This document shows, piece after piece, positions 9,227 to 17,768 of a DNA stretch of 45,935 bases. The notes below the pieces were generated by a model. The model was not told the DNA's origin. It did not search any database and saw only the letters and a program-made list of their open reading frames with translations. The stretch's first letter is position 1. Each line of letters opens with the position of its first letter. The DNA comes from Pseudomonadota bacterium. Lineage in GTDB: Bacteria; Pseudomonadota; Alphaproteobacteria; SHVP01. The stretch covers positions 1-45,935 of the forward strand of contig JADFIH010000008.1 in NCBI GenBank assembly GCA_022566715.1, written 5' to 3'. Position numbers and translations under genes: made by a program.

Positions 9227-9349
9227 GGAAACTCCGTGCCGCCATCTTATTGATGGAGGCACGGAGTTTCAGAACAACTGCGGCGAAAGCCGTCCGAAGC
9301 AGGTGAAAATCTTCAGGGCATTTCGATCGGGAAAATCGACTGCGACCCA

Positions 9350-9415
9350 GAGCAATTTCCGAAGCGATTGAACCGGCGCGGTTCAACGTCCCCGGCCCGC
9401 CGGAAAAAATTGCTC
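9350..9415. repeat. Palindromic intergenic element 1
   Basis: Outer arms GAGCAATTTCCG (9350-9361) and CGGAAAAAATTGCTC (9401-9415) enclose an inner perfect stem TTGAACCG/CGGTTCAA (9368-9386). It resembles alphaproteobacterial mosaic intergenic elements and has no coding capacity. Confidence 0.6.
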
Positions 9416-9434
9416 ACCTCTTCAAGAGGCTGGA

Positions 9435-9488
9435 GCAGCTTTATCCGTTCAGTGACCGCCGAACGCGTTCCACCTGAACGGATGCTGC
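9435..9488. repeat. Palindromic intergenic element 2, just after the barrel gene
   Basis: A long imperfect hairpin: GCAGC-TTT-ATCCGTTCAG pairs with CTGAACGGAT-GCTGC (15 bp with a 3-base bulge). The loop contains a perfect 10-bp palindrome, GAACGCGTTC. It begins one base beyond the stop codon of the outer-membrane barrel gene on the minus strand, so it may act as an mRNA stabiliser or partial terminator before the export-protein gene. There is no T-run. Confidence 0.65.
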
Positions 9489-9489
9489 G

Positions 9490-10938
9490 CTAGAGCCGGC
9501 CCACAAACCTCAGAAAGTACCGGTTCCGATCGAAGTCCTGCGCGGCGACGTCGGAATCGCGCGTCGTCATGTTGACGCCGAATTCCGCGACGAAGCGGGG
9601 GTGAATCAGGTATTGCGCTGCGGCACGAAAATCGAACGTCCGGTCGTCGCGGGCGATGCCGCGAAAGTCCTCGATGACGTTCGAAACATCGGCGCTGAGA
9701 ATCAGATTCCGCAGAAGCTCGTGATCGATCCCAAGCGCCGCGGACGTGCGAAGGACGCCCGACGTGCCCGTAAGAGTCGTTTCCTCGACGGAACGTGAAA
9801 CCGCCGCCGTAACCGTGGTGAGCGTCGTTACATTCCAATCCACGCCAAGCTGGAACGTGGAGCCATTAACGTCGGGAAGCCCGGTATCGTCGAAGGATTG
9901 CGCGAACACGCCGACAAGAAAATCGACGAACACCGTTCCGGTAAGGTCGAGAACCAACCCGCCTTGAATGGCGTAGCCATCGGACTCCCTGTTGAAGCCG
10001 AGATCGTCGAGCGAGGCGTCGTATTCGGTCTGATTATAACTCCCCACGACCTGCGCCTCGGACGTCGGATTGATCTCCAATCCGATGCGCAGCGAAGCGC
10101 TGTACTCGGACCGGTCCCGGTCGTCATTGTTGATATTGGCGCCCGCCGCGGTCCTGGCGTCGTCGAAATCCAGCCGGCTAACCGATCCATTGAGCCCGAA
10201 GCTTACCCGGTTGAAACCGTGAAAAACGCCGACCTGGGCGGACGTCACGGCGAACTCCGTAGGCTCCAGGCCGCCGACGTCGTCCGGCGACGACCGTTGC
10301 TCGTGCTGAACGCCAAAGGCCGCGCCCGCCGTTATGTTCGTGGACCGCCGTACGTCGACCCGGCTATCGAAGCCAACATTGTAATCCTGGTAATCCTCCC
10401 GGCTGCGGTCGCTGAATCGCGCGAATTCGGCGTCCGCCGAGAAATTGAGGGCGTGATTGTTCCAGTCCGACTGAAGCCGAAGCGCCGGATTGACGAGGGT
10501 TACAAAATCATCGACTTCGTTCGTGTTGGTGGAAAAAATATTGTCGTCCCAACGCCCCGTAATGCCGATGGACGGAAAGACGAGGAATGAGCCCGACCGG
10601 GCGCCTTCCGGTTGGAAGCGGCGGCTCACCCGCTCCTCAATGCCCTCCCCGCGTTGCGGCCCGGCGCTCGTTTGGGCGAGAACGATCGGCGCTTCGGACG
10701 GGGTTTCAACCCAAGGAACCAAGGCTCCGCCGAGTGGCTCGGCAAGGGCGCCAGCGTCGGGACCGGACATACGCTCCCCCGTCGCGGCCGCCACGGACTG
10801 CGGAACGAAGGCAAACAACGAGACCGGAAGCATCAGGGCGAAGGCGGCCAAACGGTGACTGTTTGTCAGCCGTCCGGGGGCCTCGCTGGTCTTTCCGCCA
10901 TCTTTTCGAGACGATCCTTCACGAACATACTTCAACAC
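9490..10938 (-). CDS. Outer-membrane beta-barrel protein of the exopolysaccharide cluster
   Basis: A 482-aa secreted protein. A signal peptide (RLAAFALMLPVSLFAFVPQSVAAA) follows a ~28-residue polar extension. From about residue 120 the chain alternates short amphipathic strands and Asp/Asn-rich turns (GRWDDNIFSTNTNEVDDF, and later repeats of Y/F-x-aromatic strands), ending in NRYFLRFVGRL, which is typical of a barrel. It resembles BBP2-type outer-membrane proteins that accompany exopolysaccharide clusters, where they are thought to aid export through the outer membrane. The GTG start is supported by GGAGG eight bases upstream. It lies upstream of the GumB/Wza-like gene in the same direction, separated by two palindromic elements. 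Confidence 0.8.
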   Translation of the reverse strand: MLKYVREGSSRKDGGKTSEAPGRLTNSHRLAAFALMLPVSLFAFVPQSVAAATGERMSGPDAGALAEPLGGALVPWVETPSEAPIVLAQTSAGPQRGEGIEERVSRRFQPEGARSGSFLVFPSIGITGRWDDNIFSTNTNEVDDFVTLVNPALRLQSDWNNHALNFSADAEFARFSDRSREDYQDYNVGFDSRVDVRRSTNITAGAAFGVQHEQRSSPDDVGGLEPTEFAVTSAQVGVFHGFNRVSFGLNGSVSRLDFDDARTAAGANINNDDRDRSEYSASLRIGLEINPTSEAQVVGSYNQTEYDASLDDLGFNRESDGYAIQGGLVLDLTGTVFVDFLVGVFAQSFDDTGLPDVNGSTFQLGVDWNVTTLTTVTAAVSRSVEETTLTGTSGVLRTSAALGIDHELLRNLILSADVSNVIEDFRGIARDDRTFDFRAAAQYLIHPRFVAEFGVNMTTRDSDVAAQDFDRNRYFLRFVGRL

Positions 10939-11143
10939 TAGCCTATCCTCCCCGGTCCGCGTTGTTCGTTCGATTGTAGTAACATGGCCCCCGCATTTAT
11001 AGGTCTAATGAGATTCTCTCAGCTCCCCCGCGGCCGGAGCCGGACGGGGTACCGCGCTTGCGTCGGCGTTGCGCCCGATTGCACGTCCGGCGCCCGTCCG
11101 CATCTCGACGCCACATCGAAGGGACGCCGCGGATGCGCCCCGC

Positions 11144-12424
11144 CTAAAGCGGATGTTCCAACGCTTGCAAATACTGCATGGCGATGTTGGAAGGTGCATA
11201 CCGCCGCCGAATTTCGGCGACATCCTTGGCGGCGACCCGATGGTTCGCGGGTGCGTCCAACACCTCCGAGATTCGGTCCGCCCACTCTCCCACGCTGTAC
11301 GGATCCTGCACGTAGGCGGCGCGGCCAAGCGTTACTTCCGGAAGGGAACCGCAACGAGTCGTAATCGTCGGGACGCCAAATCCCATTGCCTCGAGGGGAG
11401 GCATTCCAAAACCCTCGAAAACCGAAGGAAACGCAAACAGGGTTGCGTTCCGCAAGAGGCGGCCGAGTTCCTTATCGCTGAGGTAACCCGTTATCACCAC
11501 CGAATCGGACAGGCCTTCTTCGGCAATGAGCTTGCGCAAGTCGGTGCCGCCACGGGTTCCCAAAAGGCGATCCCCGGCCTGACCAACCAAGAGGAGTTTG
11601 TAGTCCGGGTGGCGCTTGCGGACCTCGCCGTACGCTCGGACCAAGGTTGCCAGGTTCTTGTGTGGATACTGCGCCGCCACGCTGAGAATGTATGGCTCGC
11701 CGGGAGGCGCGAGATCGTCTTCGTCCTCAAACCTCGTCCAATCGATCGGATCATGTATGACCGTTGTCCGGGCGGCCGCGGCGTCTCCATAGTGTTTTTC
11801 GATGTCGTCGCGCACCGACGAGGAGATCGCGATGACCTTGAATGCCTTCCGCAAGGTGAGCCGGTGCGCCATGTTCATCCAGGCCCGTCTCTGCCTCGAA
11901 AAATATTCAGGAAAATACCGATACTGAAGGTCGTGGATGACCGTCAGTGGGTTGCCGACCCGCCGTGGGATGATCGGCGGGGTAAAGTAGTTTGGAAAAA
12001 CCACCGCGTCCCCAGCGATTTCGCGGTCGAGACAGGCCATCTGCTCGGCCAGGAATCGGCGCGAGGACTTTCCTGTAACGATCATTTCGCCGCATTTTTC
12101 GCTTTCGAACCAACCGCGAAAACCGGGGTCGAGTTGATCGGGGTTCGCCACAAGCAGCTTGACCGGCTGGCCGATTTGGCGAAAACCCTTGATGAGGCCG
12201 TAGAGCATTTGCTCGGCCCCGCCGACCCGGCCGGCCTGCACGAAATGTGCGCTCACGAGGAGATCCATCCGGCTGTTCATGGAGGCCGAAACCTGGGGCG
12301 CCGGAATCCCAGGTATCGAAACCCGGGACGCCGGAACCCGTTGCGTCCGGGCGGCCCGCACCGCGCTGTTCATTGCGTTTCCGCTGCCGTCATGGGGCGC
12401 CGTGCGCCGCTCGGCCGGGTGCAT
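11144..12424 (-). CDS. Glycosyltransferase family 4
   Basis: A GT-B fold transferase of up to 426 aa. The N-terminal half has AGRVGGAEQMLYGL. The C-terminal half has the nucleotide-sugar binding EX7E block FEGFGMPPLEAMGFGVP, followed by TTRCGSLPEV. It would add a sugar to the lipid-linked repeat unit on the cytoplasmic face. The start is uncertain: ATG at 12424 gives an N-terminal extension that is largely a degenerate 15-bp repeat, while the conserved fold begins near MDLLVSAHF (ATG at 12268 or 12280). None of the starts has a strong ribosome binding site. It lies between the beta-helix and barrel genes. Donor and linkage cannot be predicted. Confidence 0.9.
   Translation of the reverse strand: MHPAERRTAPHDGSGNAMNSAVRAARTQRVPASRVSIPGIPAPQVSASMNSRMDLLVSAHFVQAGRVGGAEQMLYGLIKGFRQIGQPVKLLVANPDQLDPGFRGWFESEKCGEMIVTGKSSRRFLAEQMACLDREIAGDAVVFPNYFTPPIIPRRVGNPLTVIHDLQYRYFPEYFSRQRRAWMNMAHRLTLRKAFKVIAISSSVRDDIEKHYGDAAAARTTVIHDPIDWTRFEDEDDLAPPGEPYILSVAAQYPHKNLATLVRAYGEVRKRHPDYKLLLVGQAGDRLLGTRGGTDLRKLIAEEGLSDSVVITGYLSDKELGRLLRNATLFAFPSVFEGFGMPPLEAMGFGVPTITTRCGSLPEVTLGRAAYVQDPYSVGEWADRISEVLDAPANHRVAAKDVAEIRRRYAPSNIAMQYLQALEHPL
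12288..12347 (-). repeat. Degenerate 15-bp tandem repeat (4 units) at the 5' end of a GT4 gene
   Basis: Four 15-base units such as GAAACCCGGGACGCC (12318-12332) and GAAACCTGGGGCGCC (12288-12302), with two more diverged units. On the minus strand they read as pentapeptides (QRVPA, SRVSI, PGIPA, PQVSA) just before the conserved glycosyltransferase start. The period and position match the repeat in the export-protein gene at 9062-9166. Confidence 0.7.
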
Positions 12425-12458
12425 CGGTCATTCGCGGCGGAATGCAGGCGGGGCCGCG

Positions 12459-13718
12459 TCACGAGAACCGGCCCGTTCTGACTTTCTTCCACCCACGGCT
12501 CCTTTTGCCGGATGATTTGATCCAAAGTGTTCCATCCGTTTTCGAACAAAGCGATCCAGGGGGCGCAACGACTTGACCTTCCGGTCCAACGTCCGTCGAC
12601 GACCAGATGACCGGACCAAGCTGCATCGACGTTTGCAGGCTGCCGCTAAACTTCGCCTGTTCCCGATGCTTGCTGTTGATGCCGGTTTTCAGATCGCGGT
12701 AGACCCAGTCGTAGCCGTCGTTGATGAGGTTGCGGTAGGTCGTCTGGGGCCCCGCGCCATTGCCATCCTCGATCAGAACGACCGCCTCGTCGGTCCCTTT
12801 GACCGCGCCGGCTTTCCACGCCGCGATGTTGTCCAAGGTGAGATATAGCCCGTTGCCGCCTCTGATCGGGCGGTACCGAATGACGGCGCGGTGCTGGTCG
12901 GGCCGTGTCGCTTCCGTTTCGAGGCTGTAGACGGCGAAGTGCCCGCTGCCGAAACTGTTGTGGTCGATCTGAATCGGGAATTCGCCGCTGTCGTCTATTT
13001 GAATTCCAAACATGGCGATCGCGACATTGTTCGTCGCCGGCCCGCCCGTGTAGCGGAAGAAATGCTTTCCGCAGTTGGTGCCGGTCACGTTGAACAAGTA
13101 AAAGTTCGAGGCGGCTTCCTCGATATGGATGCCGGTCCGTGGCGCGCTTACCAGCATGACGTCGCGTATGGTGGTATTGAAGCCGGGTCTTCTTAGCCGA
13201 ATGAGATCGAAATCGCCTTCGTTATTCGCCCTGTTCCCGTCAATGACCATCCCCTCGAATATGACGGCGTGGGCCCAGTCATCGAATGAGTCCCGGGGAG
13301 CGAACAAATGCGTGCGCCGGTTGTCCGCCAGTCTGACGACGGTTCCGCCGTATTCTCCTCCCATGGCGCCGCTATTCAGGGGCGCCCCGGAGCCATGGAA
13401 GCGTATGTTGGCCGAACAATCTATGGGCGTGTCGTCCTCGACATACAGGCCAGGGCCGATATACACGTCGCCGGATTTTCTCGCCGTCGGTCCAGATCCT
13501 TCCTCCGGCAGGGATCTGACCGCCGCGGCCACGCTTCGCTTCGCGGACGCCGGTGAGCGCCCGTCGTTGGTGTCCTTGCCGTCGGCGCGGACGTAGCGGA
13601 CTTTGTCAACGGTGGTGGCCGCCGCCGCATCCGACGAGATACCGCGGAGCACCGCGGGCGAGGCACCGATGACCGCGGCCGACAGCCCGAACGCCTTTAG
13701 AAGCTCTCGTCTTTTCAT
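12459..13718 (-). CDS. Tat-exported right-handed beta-helix protein, possible polysaccharide lyase or binding protein
   Basis: A 419-aa protein beginning with a twin-arginine signal (MKRRELLKAFGLSAAV, cleavage likely near DAAAA). The mature part starts YVRADGKDTNDGRSP, the usual opening of pectate-lyase-like beta-helix proteins, and continues with Asn/Gly-rich short repeats (FEGMVIDGNRANNEGDFD; IQIDHNSFGSGHF). The C-terminal GSLCSKTDGTLWIKSSG-GW segment resembles the terminal domain of phage tail-spike and surface depolymerase proteins. It probably acts in the periplasm or at the surface on the exopolysaccharide made by this cluster; no catalytic triad can be assigned with confidence. It has GGAG nine bases before the ATG and lies between the polymerase and GT4 genes. 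Confidence 0.75.
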   Translation of the reverse strand: MKRRELLKAFGLSAAVIGASPAVLRGISSDAAAATTVDKVRYVRADGKDTNDGRSPASAKRSVAAAVRSLPEEGSGPTARKSGDVYIGPGLYVEDDTPIDCSANIRFHGSGAPLNSGAMGGEYGGTVVRLADNRRTHLFAPRDSFDDWAHAVIFEGMVIDGNRANNEGDFDLIRLRRPGFNTTIRDVMLVSAPRTGIHIEEAASNFYLFNVTGTNCGKHFFRYTGGPATNNVAIAMFGIQIDDSGEFPIQIDHNSFGSGHFAVYSLETEATRPDQHRAVIRYRPIRGGNGLYLTLDNIAAWKAGAVKGTDEAVVLIEDGNGAGPQTTYRNLINDGYDWVYRDLKTGINSKHREQAKFSGSLQTSMQLGPVIWSSTDVGPEGQVVAPPGSLCSKTDGTLWIKSSGKRSRGWKKVRTGRFS

Positions 13719-13742
13719 CCCGCATCACTCCATCTCAAAACC

Positions 13743-15089
13743 TCAGACATAGGAAACGTGGCCTGGATTTTCCGCGACGGTCTGGGTGGCGATCCGCGCC
13801 TCCCGCCTTTGCCTTTCGCTCAGGGCGATTCCAAAACCCATTACGCTCCAAAACCAAATTCCGCCTTGCGGGCCTTCGAGGTAAACGTCAAACGACATGT
13901 TGACGAGCAAGGCCGTCGTATATGCGAGAATCCAGAGGCTGGCGTTCGCGAAGTGCCGTTGTCCAAGCCGGCGGGCACTCAAGTAGGCTTTGGTCATGGA
14001 GGCGTAGAATGTCACCAGGACCATCACCCACAGCACCAACCCGGGCACGCCCGAACGCGCCAGAATCGTTATGTGTGCGTTGTGGGGGCTGCGAAGGCTT
14101 CCGTTCGTCTGGAACCCGTCGCTATCGGCCAGATTGATCCCGAAGCCTTTGCCGGTCCAGAAGTTGTCGCCAAAAATCGTGTAGTTAATGACCTTGCCCC
14201 ACCAGTCGAGGCGCCATTGAACCGTTCCGGCGAGCCCGCTGTTGCGGGAACTGTCGAAGATGCTGACCGCGTTTTCGACGACCTGTGAGAGGGAGATCGT
14301 ACGATCGAAGATCTGTACGTTGCCCACCACGGTGAACAAAAGAGCGAAGGCCCCGAGGGCGAGACCCGCCCCCAGCAACAGCCGCGGCGACTGCTTGGTT
14401 CGGCGAAACGCGAGAACCAGCAGGATGGCAGCGACGACGGCGAGCATTCCGCCCCGGCTTTTCGCGGCCAAAACCACGAAGGCGACGGACCATGCGCCCC
14501 ACAGCAGCAAATCCCGGCGCTGCGCCAGGGACCGCACCACCGGATGCACTTTGTGAAGGCCAAGGAGCATGAAGGCGCCCGCGCCGGCGATATGAACGCC
14601 GATATCGCCGGGTTTCACGGCCAAGATCGGCACGTCGCCTCCCGGCATGCGTGGAAGGGACTCGCCGAATAACGTGGACAGCAAGAATGCAATGGGCGCC
14701 CAAATCAGGAACCAGGAAAACCAACTTCCGTACCAGTCGAGCACGCGTGCTTCCAGGCCCGACTTCATCAACACGCCGCCCACCAGCAACGCGAATAAGG
14801 CGTAGATCCAGACGGCGCTGTCCCGATAGACCATAAGTCCGAAGGTGCCGACGTCGGGAAGGGCGACCAGCAGGCTCCATCCGACGTAAGCGAGCACCAT
14901 CCAGCTCACGGGCGACCGCAAGACCCTTGTGCTGACGGAACCGGCGGCCGCGACCAACAGTCCGGCCAGCAGCGCGATCTCTCCGACGAACAACGGCGAA
15001 CGCGGAAGTGATGCAAAGCCCCTGTCGAGAAAGGCATACCCCAGAAGCAGGCCCGCCATGATGACGAGGTAGAGTTTGCTGGCGGTCAT
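13743..15089 (-). CDS. O-antigen ligase/polymerase-like membrane protein (Wzy)
   Basis: A 448-aa protein with about 10-12 hydrophobic segments. A large central loop, with a GKGFGINLADSDGF motif and the following SPHNAHITILARSGVPG, is the Wzy_C/O-antigen ligase signature. It would join repeat units into polymer at the periplasmic face of the inner membrane. It sits directly after the Wzx flippase gene, as is usual for Wzx/Wzy loci. Sequence alone cannot separate polymerase from ligase; the presence of Wzc, Wzx and a GumB-like protein favours polymerase. Confidence 0.85.
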   Translation of the reverse strand: MTASKLYLVIMAGLLLGYAFLDRGFASLPRSPLFVGEIALLAGLLVAAAGSVSTRVLRSPVSWMVLAYVGWSLLVALPDVGTFGLMVYRDSAVWIYALFALLVGGVLMKSGLEARVLDWYGSWFSWFLIWAPIAFLLSTLFGESLPRMPGGDVPILAVKPGDIGVHIAGAGAFMLLGLHKVHPVVRSLAQRRDLLLWGAWSVAFVVLAAKSRGGMLAVVAAILLVLAFRRTKQSPRLLLGAGLALGAFALLFTVVGNVQIFDRTISLSQVVENAVSIFDSSRNSGLAGTVQWRLDWWGKVINYTIFGDNFWTGKGFGINLADSDGFQTNGSLRSPHNAHITILARSGVPGLVLWVMVLVTFYASMTKAYLSARRLGQRHFANASLWILAYTTALLVNMSFDVYLEGPQGGIWFWSVMGFGIALSERQRREARIATQTVAENPGHVSYV

Positions 15090-15147
15090 CCAGGTCTCGC
15101 CGTGTTCGCCGCCGGCATGCGGGCTGATTGCATGCCTAGGATCGGCG

Positions 15148-16449
15148 TCATGGTCGAATTCCCACCGAGGCCTTCACATGCCGGCCGCCCGCCAAGCCCC
15201 GCAGCCACCGAACGAGTCCCAGACTCAGGGCCGAAATCGACACAACGAGAACCAAAAGGAACCCCATCGCCGCGCCGGTCACCCCGAACGCGTGGATAAG
15301 GGGATAGGCGGAGACAAGCGCAACGAAGGCGGAAAGTACCGCGGCCACGAAAATCGGCATCGTGTGCTCAACGGCCTTGAGCGCGGCCTGCAGAACCACC
15401 TGGACAAAAACCAGCACATAAATGACCGCGAACCACCGCACCAAACCCCCAAAACCGACATACGCGTCGCCGAAGACGAGACCCAGCCAGAACTCCGGCG
15501 TCGCGCCAATCGCGATCCCGACAACAATCGTAACCGTGCCCCCGGTCAGCGCGACGCTCTGTATATAACTCAGGAGACCGGCGGCGCCCTGGTGATGAAA
15601 ATGCCAGCTCGCCTTCGCGGGCAGAACGTTCTGCAATCCCAACGCAATAACCTGATTGACCCCCATGAGGTTTTGGGCCGCCCTGAGCGCCCCGACCGCC
15701 GTGGGCCCGAGCGCCGCACCGGCGGCAATCACGTATAGGTAGCCCGCGCTGAACTGGAGGACGGCGTCCGCGGCAAGCCAGCGCGCGAACCGCCAATGCC
15801 GGCGGGTCACTTCGCGAAACGGTAGTTCGGACCAAGTCAATCGCTGAACAAGCAAACCCCCGACCAATATGGCCGCCGACGAGGTCGCGACGACGGCCCA
15901 AAGCGCGCTGCTCGCGGTGAGCGACCCGCTCACGAACAACCAGGCGACAATGCCCACCTGCCCGCAGTAGCTCGTAATATCGACGCTCAGCGCCGCGCCG
16001 CGCCGGCCCAGCAAAAAAAAGTAGCGGCGCAGAAAATCCTTCGCTTGATAGGCCGCGGCGCTGAGCGCGATCGGTATGGTCAATTCTCCGACGCCCCATT
16101 GCGGTGCGAATATCGCGCTTATTGCGACGGCGGCCGCGACGATCACGAAGGTTCCCGCCGCGAAGATCGCCTGCTGAAGAAACACCACCCCAAAATAGGC
16201 AGGCCGAATGCCCTCGTCCTGCTTCGGGCCGATGCTCATCATCGGGGCGCTGATCAGCGCGAATTGAATGCCGGCAAAGAACAGAACGACGAACCAGGCG
16301 AGCGAGTACACGCCAAACGCACCGGGCCCGAGCGCCCGGGCAATGAAAATGACCGTCAGGAAATTAGCACCGCTGACCAGCGCCTGATCGGCGATGGGAA
16401 AGGCCGATGATCCCAGTACCTTTTTCGACATCAATGCCGTCAAGATCAC
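15148..16449 (-). CDS. Polysaccharide flippase (Wzx, MOP superfamily)
   Basis: A 433-aa protein with about 12 hydrophobic helices. The opening SSAFPIADQALVSGANFLT and the SLAWFVVLFFAGIQFALIS region are typical of oligosaccharide flippases. It would move undecaprenyl-diphosphate-linked repeat units across the inner membrane. The GTG start overlaps the stop of the preceding GT4 gene (GTGA, 16446-16449), suggesting translational coupling; ATG at 16431 is an alternative. The C-terminus ends in a basic tail. Confidence 0.88.
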   Translation of the reverse strand: MILTALMSKKVLGSSAFPIADQALVSGANFLTVIFIARALGPGAFGVYSLAWFVVLFFAGIQFALISAPMMSIGPKQDEGIRPAYFGVVFLQQAIFAAGTFVIVAAAVAISAIFAPQWGVGELTIPIALSAAAYQAKDFLRRYFFLLGRRGAALSVDITSYCGQVGIVAWLFVSGSLTASSALWAVVATSSAAILVGGLLVQRLTWSELPFREVTRRHWRFARWLAADAVLQFSAGYLYVIAAGAALGPTAVGALRAAQNLMGVNQVIALGLQNVLPAKASWHFHHQGAAGLLSYIQSVALTGGTVTIVVGIAIGATPEFWLGLVFGDAYVGFGGLVRWFAVIYVLVFVQVVLQAALKAVEHTMPIFVAAVLSAFVALVSAYPLIHAFGVTGAAMGFLLVLVVSISALSLGLVRWLRGLAGGRHVKASVGIRP

Positions 16450-17765
16450 TTGGCCACCCGCGCCGCTTGTCCGTCCCGAACCACCCGGGCGTAAAGCTCC
16501 TCAACTGTTTGCAGTCTCGAATCCCAGCCGAACAGCTTTTGCGCCGCCGCCATGCCATCCTTGCTCGCGCGGGCAAGCGGCGCCCGCCGCGCGATGAACC
16601 CGAGCAAGGCCGCCCGGATTTCCTCGACGGTCCGCTTGCGCGACCGCGCGGGAACGAGGAACCCGCCGCCTTCACGCAGCAGGACCGCGGGCCCCGCACG
16701 GTCCAGGGCCAACACCGGCAGCCCCAACGCCAAAGCCTCGCAGATCGCCGAGCCCCCACTATCCCGGAGGCTTGGAAAGACGAGCAAATGAGCCTTCGAC
16801 ATCCAGCGCAGCGCTTCGGTCCGCGGCACCGGACCGGTAAACTCGACCACGTCCTCCAGCCCAAGGGTCTTGGTTCGCCGCTCCAGATACGCCTTGCCCG
16901 GGCCGCCGCCGACCAGCACAAAGTGAATTCGCCGCCGCGACGCGGGATCGATCCCGGCAAGCGCCTCGAGTATCAGGGTATGCGCCCTCATCCGGACGAA
17001 CTCGCCGACTCCTAGTATCAACAAGGGGTCGCCCGACGGTTCGTAACGGCCGCGGGGCTCGGCCGAGACCGCGTTGGCCGGAAGCAAGACAAAATTGCCC
17101 TTTGGATGAATCCGTTTCAGGCCCCTCAACGTGTCCTGGTTCGAAACCAGGATCGCGCTGGAGTACCGCAATGTCCGGCGTACGCCCGGCAGCCAGGGCG
17201 AAATCCAGTTGGACATCTGACGCGTCGCCTCGAAGGCGAATCTCCAGCCCACAAGCGGAAACAGCCGCAGCGGAATACTTTCGAGACCCGCGACCGGCCC
17301 CCAAATGAACGGAGGATTTCCCGGTCTCGCGAGCCGCCCGTGAAACCGGAAGGAATGGAAGGTGAGCTGGTGAACGACGTCGAATCGCCGTTGGCGCAAA
17401 AGGCGCTCGCCAAGGCGCGCCGCCGCCCTTTGCCAGAACCAGTAGTAGAGGTACCAGCCGGGCCATCCCATCCGGCTCAAAAAGCGGAATTTCGATTCGT
17501 CGATACCGATCAGGTGCAGGTTCTTGGGACGCAGGGACTCGCTATGCCGGACGCCTTGCTCCCAGGCAATGACCGTGACGCGATGCTTGGCGGACAGGCG
17601 GCTGACCCATTCCCAACCGAGAAGATGTTCGCCTCCCAACGCCGGACTGCAGGCGTAAGCAATGATCAGGACGCGCAACGGACGTGCGCCGCCATCCGCC
17701 TCGGGCCGGGCGCGGGCAGAGCCGTCCTCGGCCGCAACCGGCGTAATCCGCTCCTGAACCGACAT
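16446..17765 (-). CDS. Glycosyltransferase family 4
   Basis: A 439-aa GT-B transferase. YACSPALGGEHLLGWEWVSRL is the donor-independent N-terminal glycine loop region. FPSLRDSGGSAICEALALGLPVLALD contains the C-terminal EX7E-like nucleotide-sugar site, though the first acidic residue is replaced (RDSGGSAICEAL). It would add one sugar of the repeat unit. It follows the FAD-protein gene by three bases and overlaps the flippase start by four, so it is tightly coupled in the operon. Confidence 0.9.
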   Translation of the reverse strand: MSVQERITPVAAEDGSARARPEADGGARPLRVLIIAYACSPALGGEHLLGWEWVSRLSAKHRVTVIAWEQGVRHSESLRPKNLHLIGIDESKFRFLSRMGWPGWYLYYWFWQRAAARLGERLLRQRRFDVVHQLTFHSFRFHGRLARPGNPPFIWGPVAGLESIPLRLFPLVGWRFAFEATRQMSNWISPWLPGVRRTLRYSSAILVSNQDTLRGLKRIHPKGNFVLLPANAVSAEPRGRYEPSGDPLLILGVGEFVRMRAHTLILEALAGIDPASRRRIHFVLVGGGPGKAYLERRTKTLGLEDVVEFTGPVPRTEALRWMSKAHLLVFPSLRDSGGSAICEALALGLPVLALDRAGPAVLLREGGGFLVPARSRKRTVEEIRAALLGFIARRAPLARASKDGMAAAQKLFGWDSRLQTVEELYARVVRDGQAARVAK

Positions 17766-17768
17766 CGC

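Noticed and set aside
11069-12481. Plus-strand open frame of 470 codons
   Set aside because: Antisense to a GT4 gene with clear family motifs.
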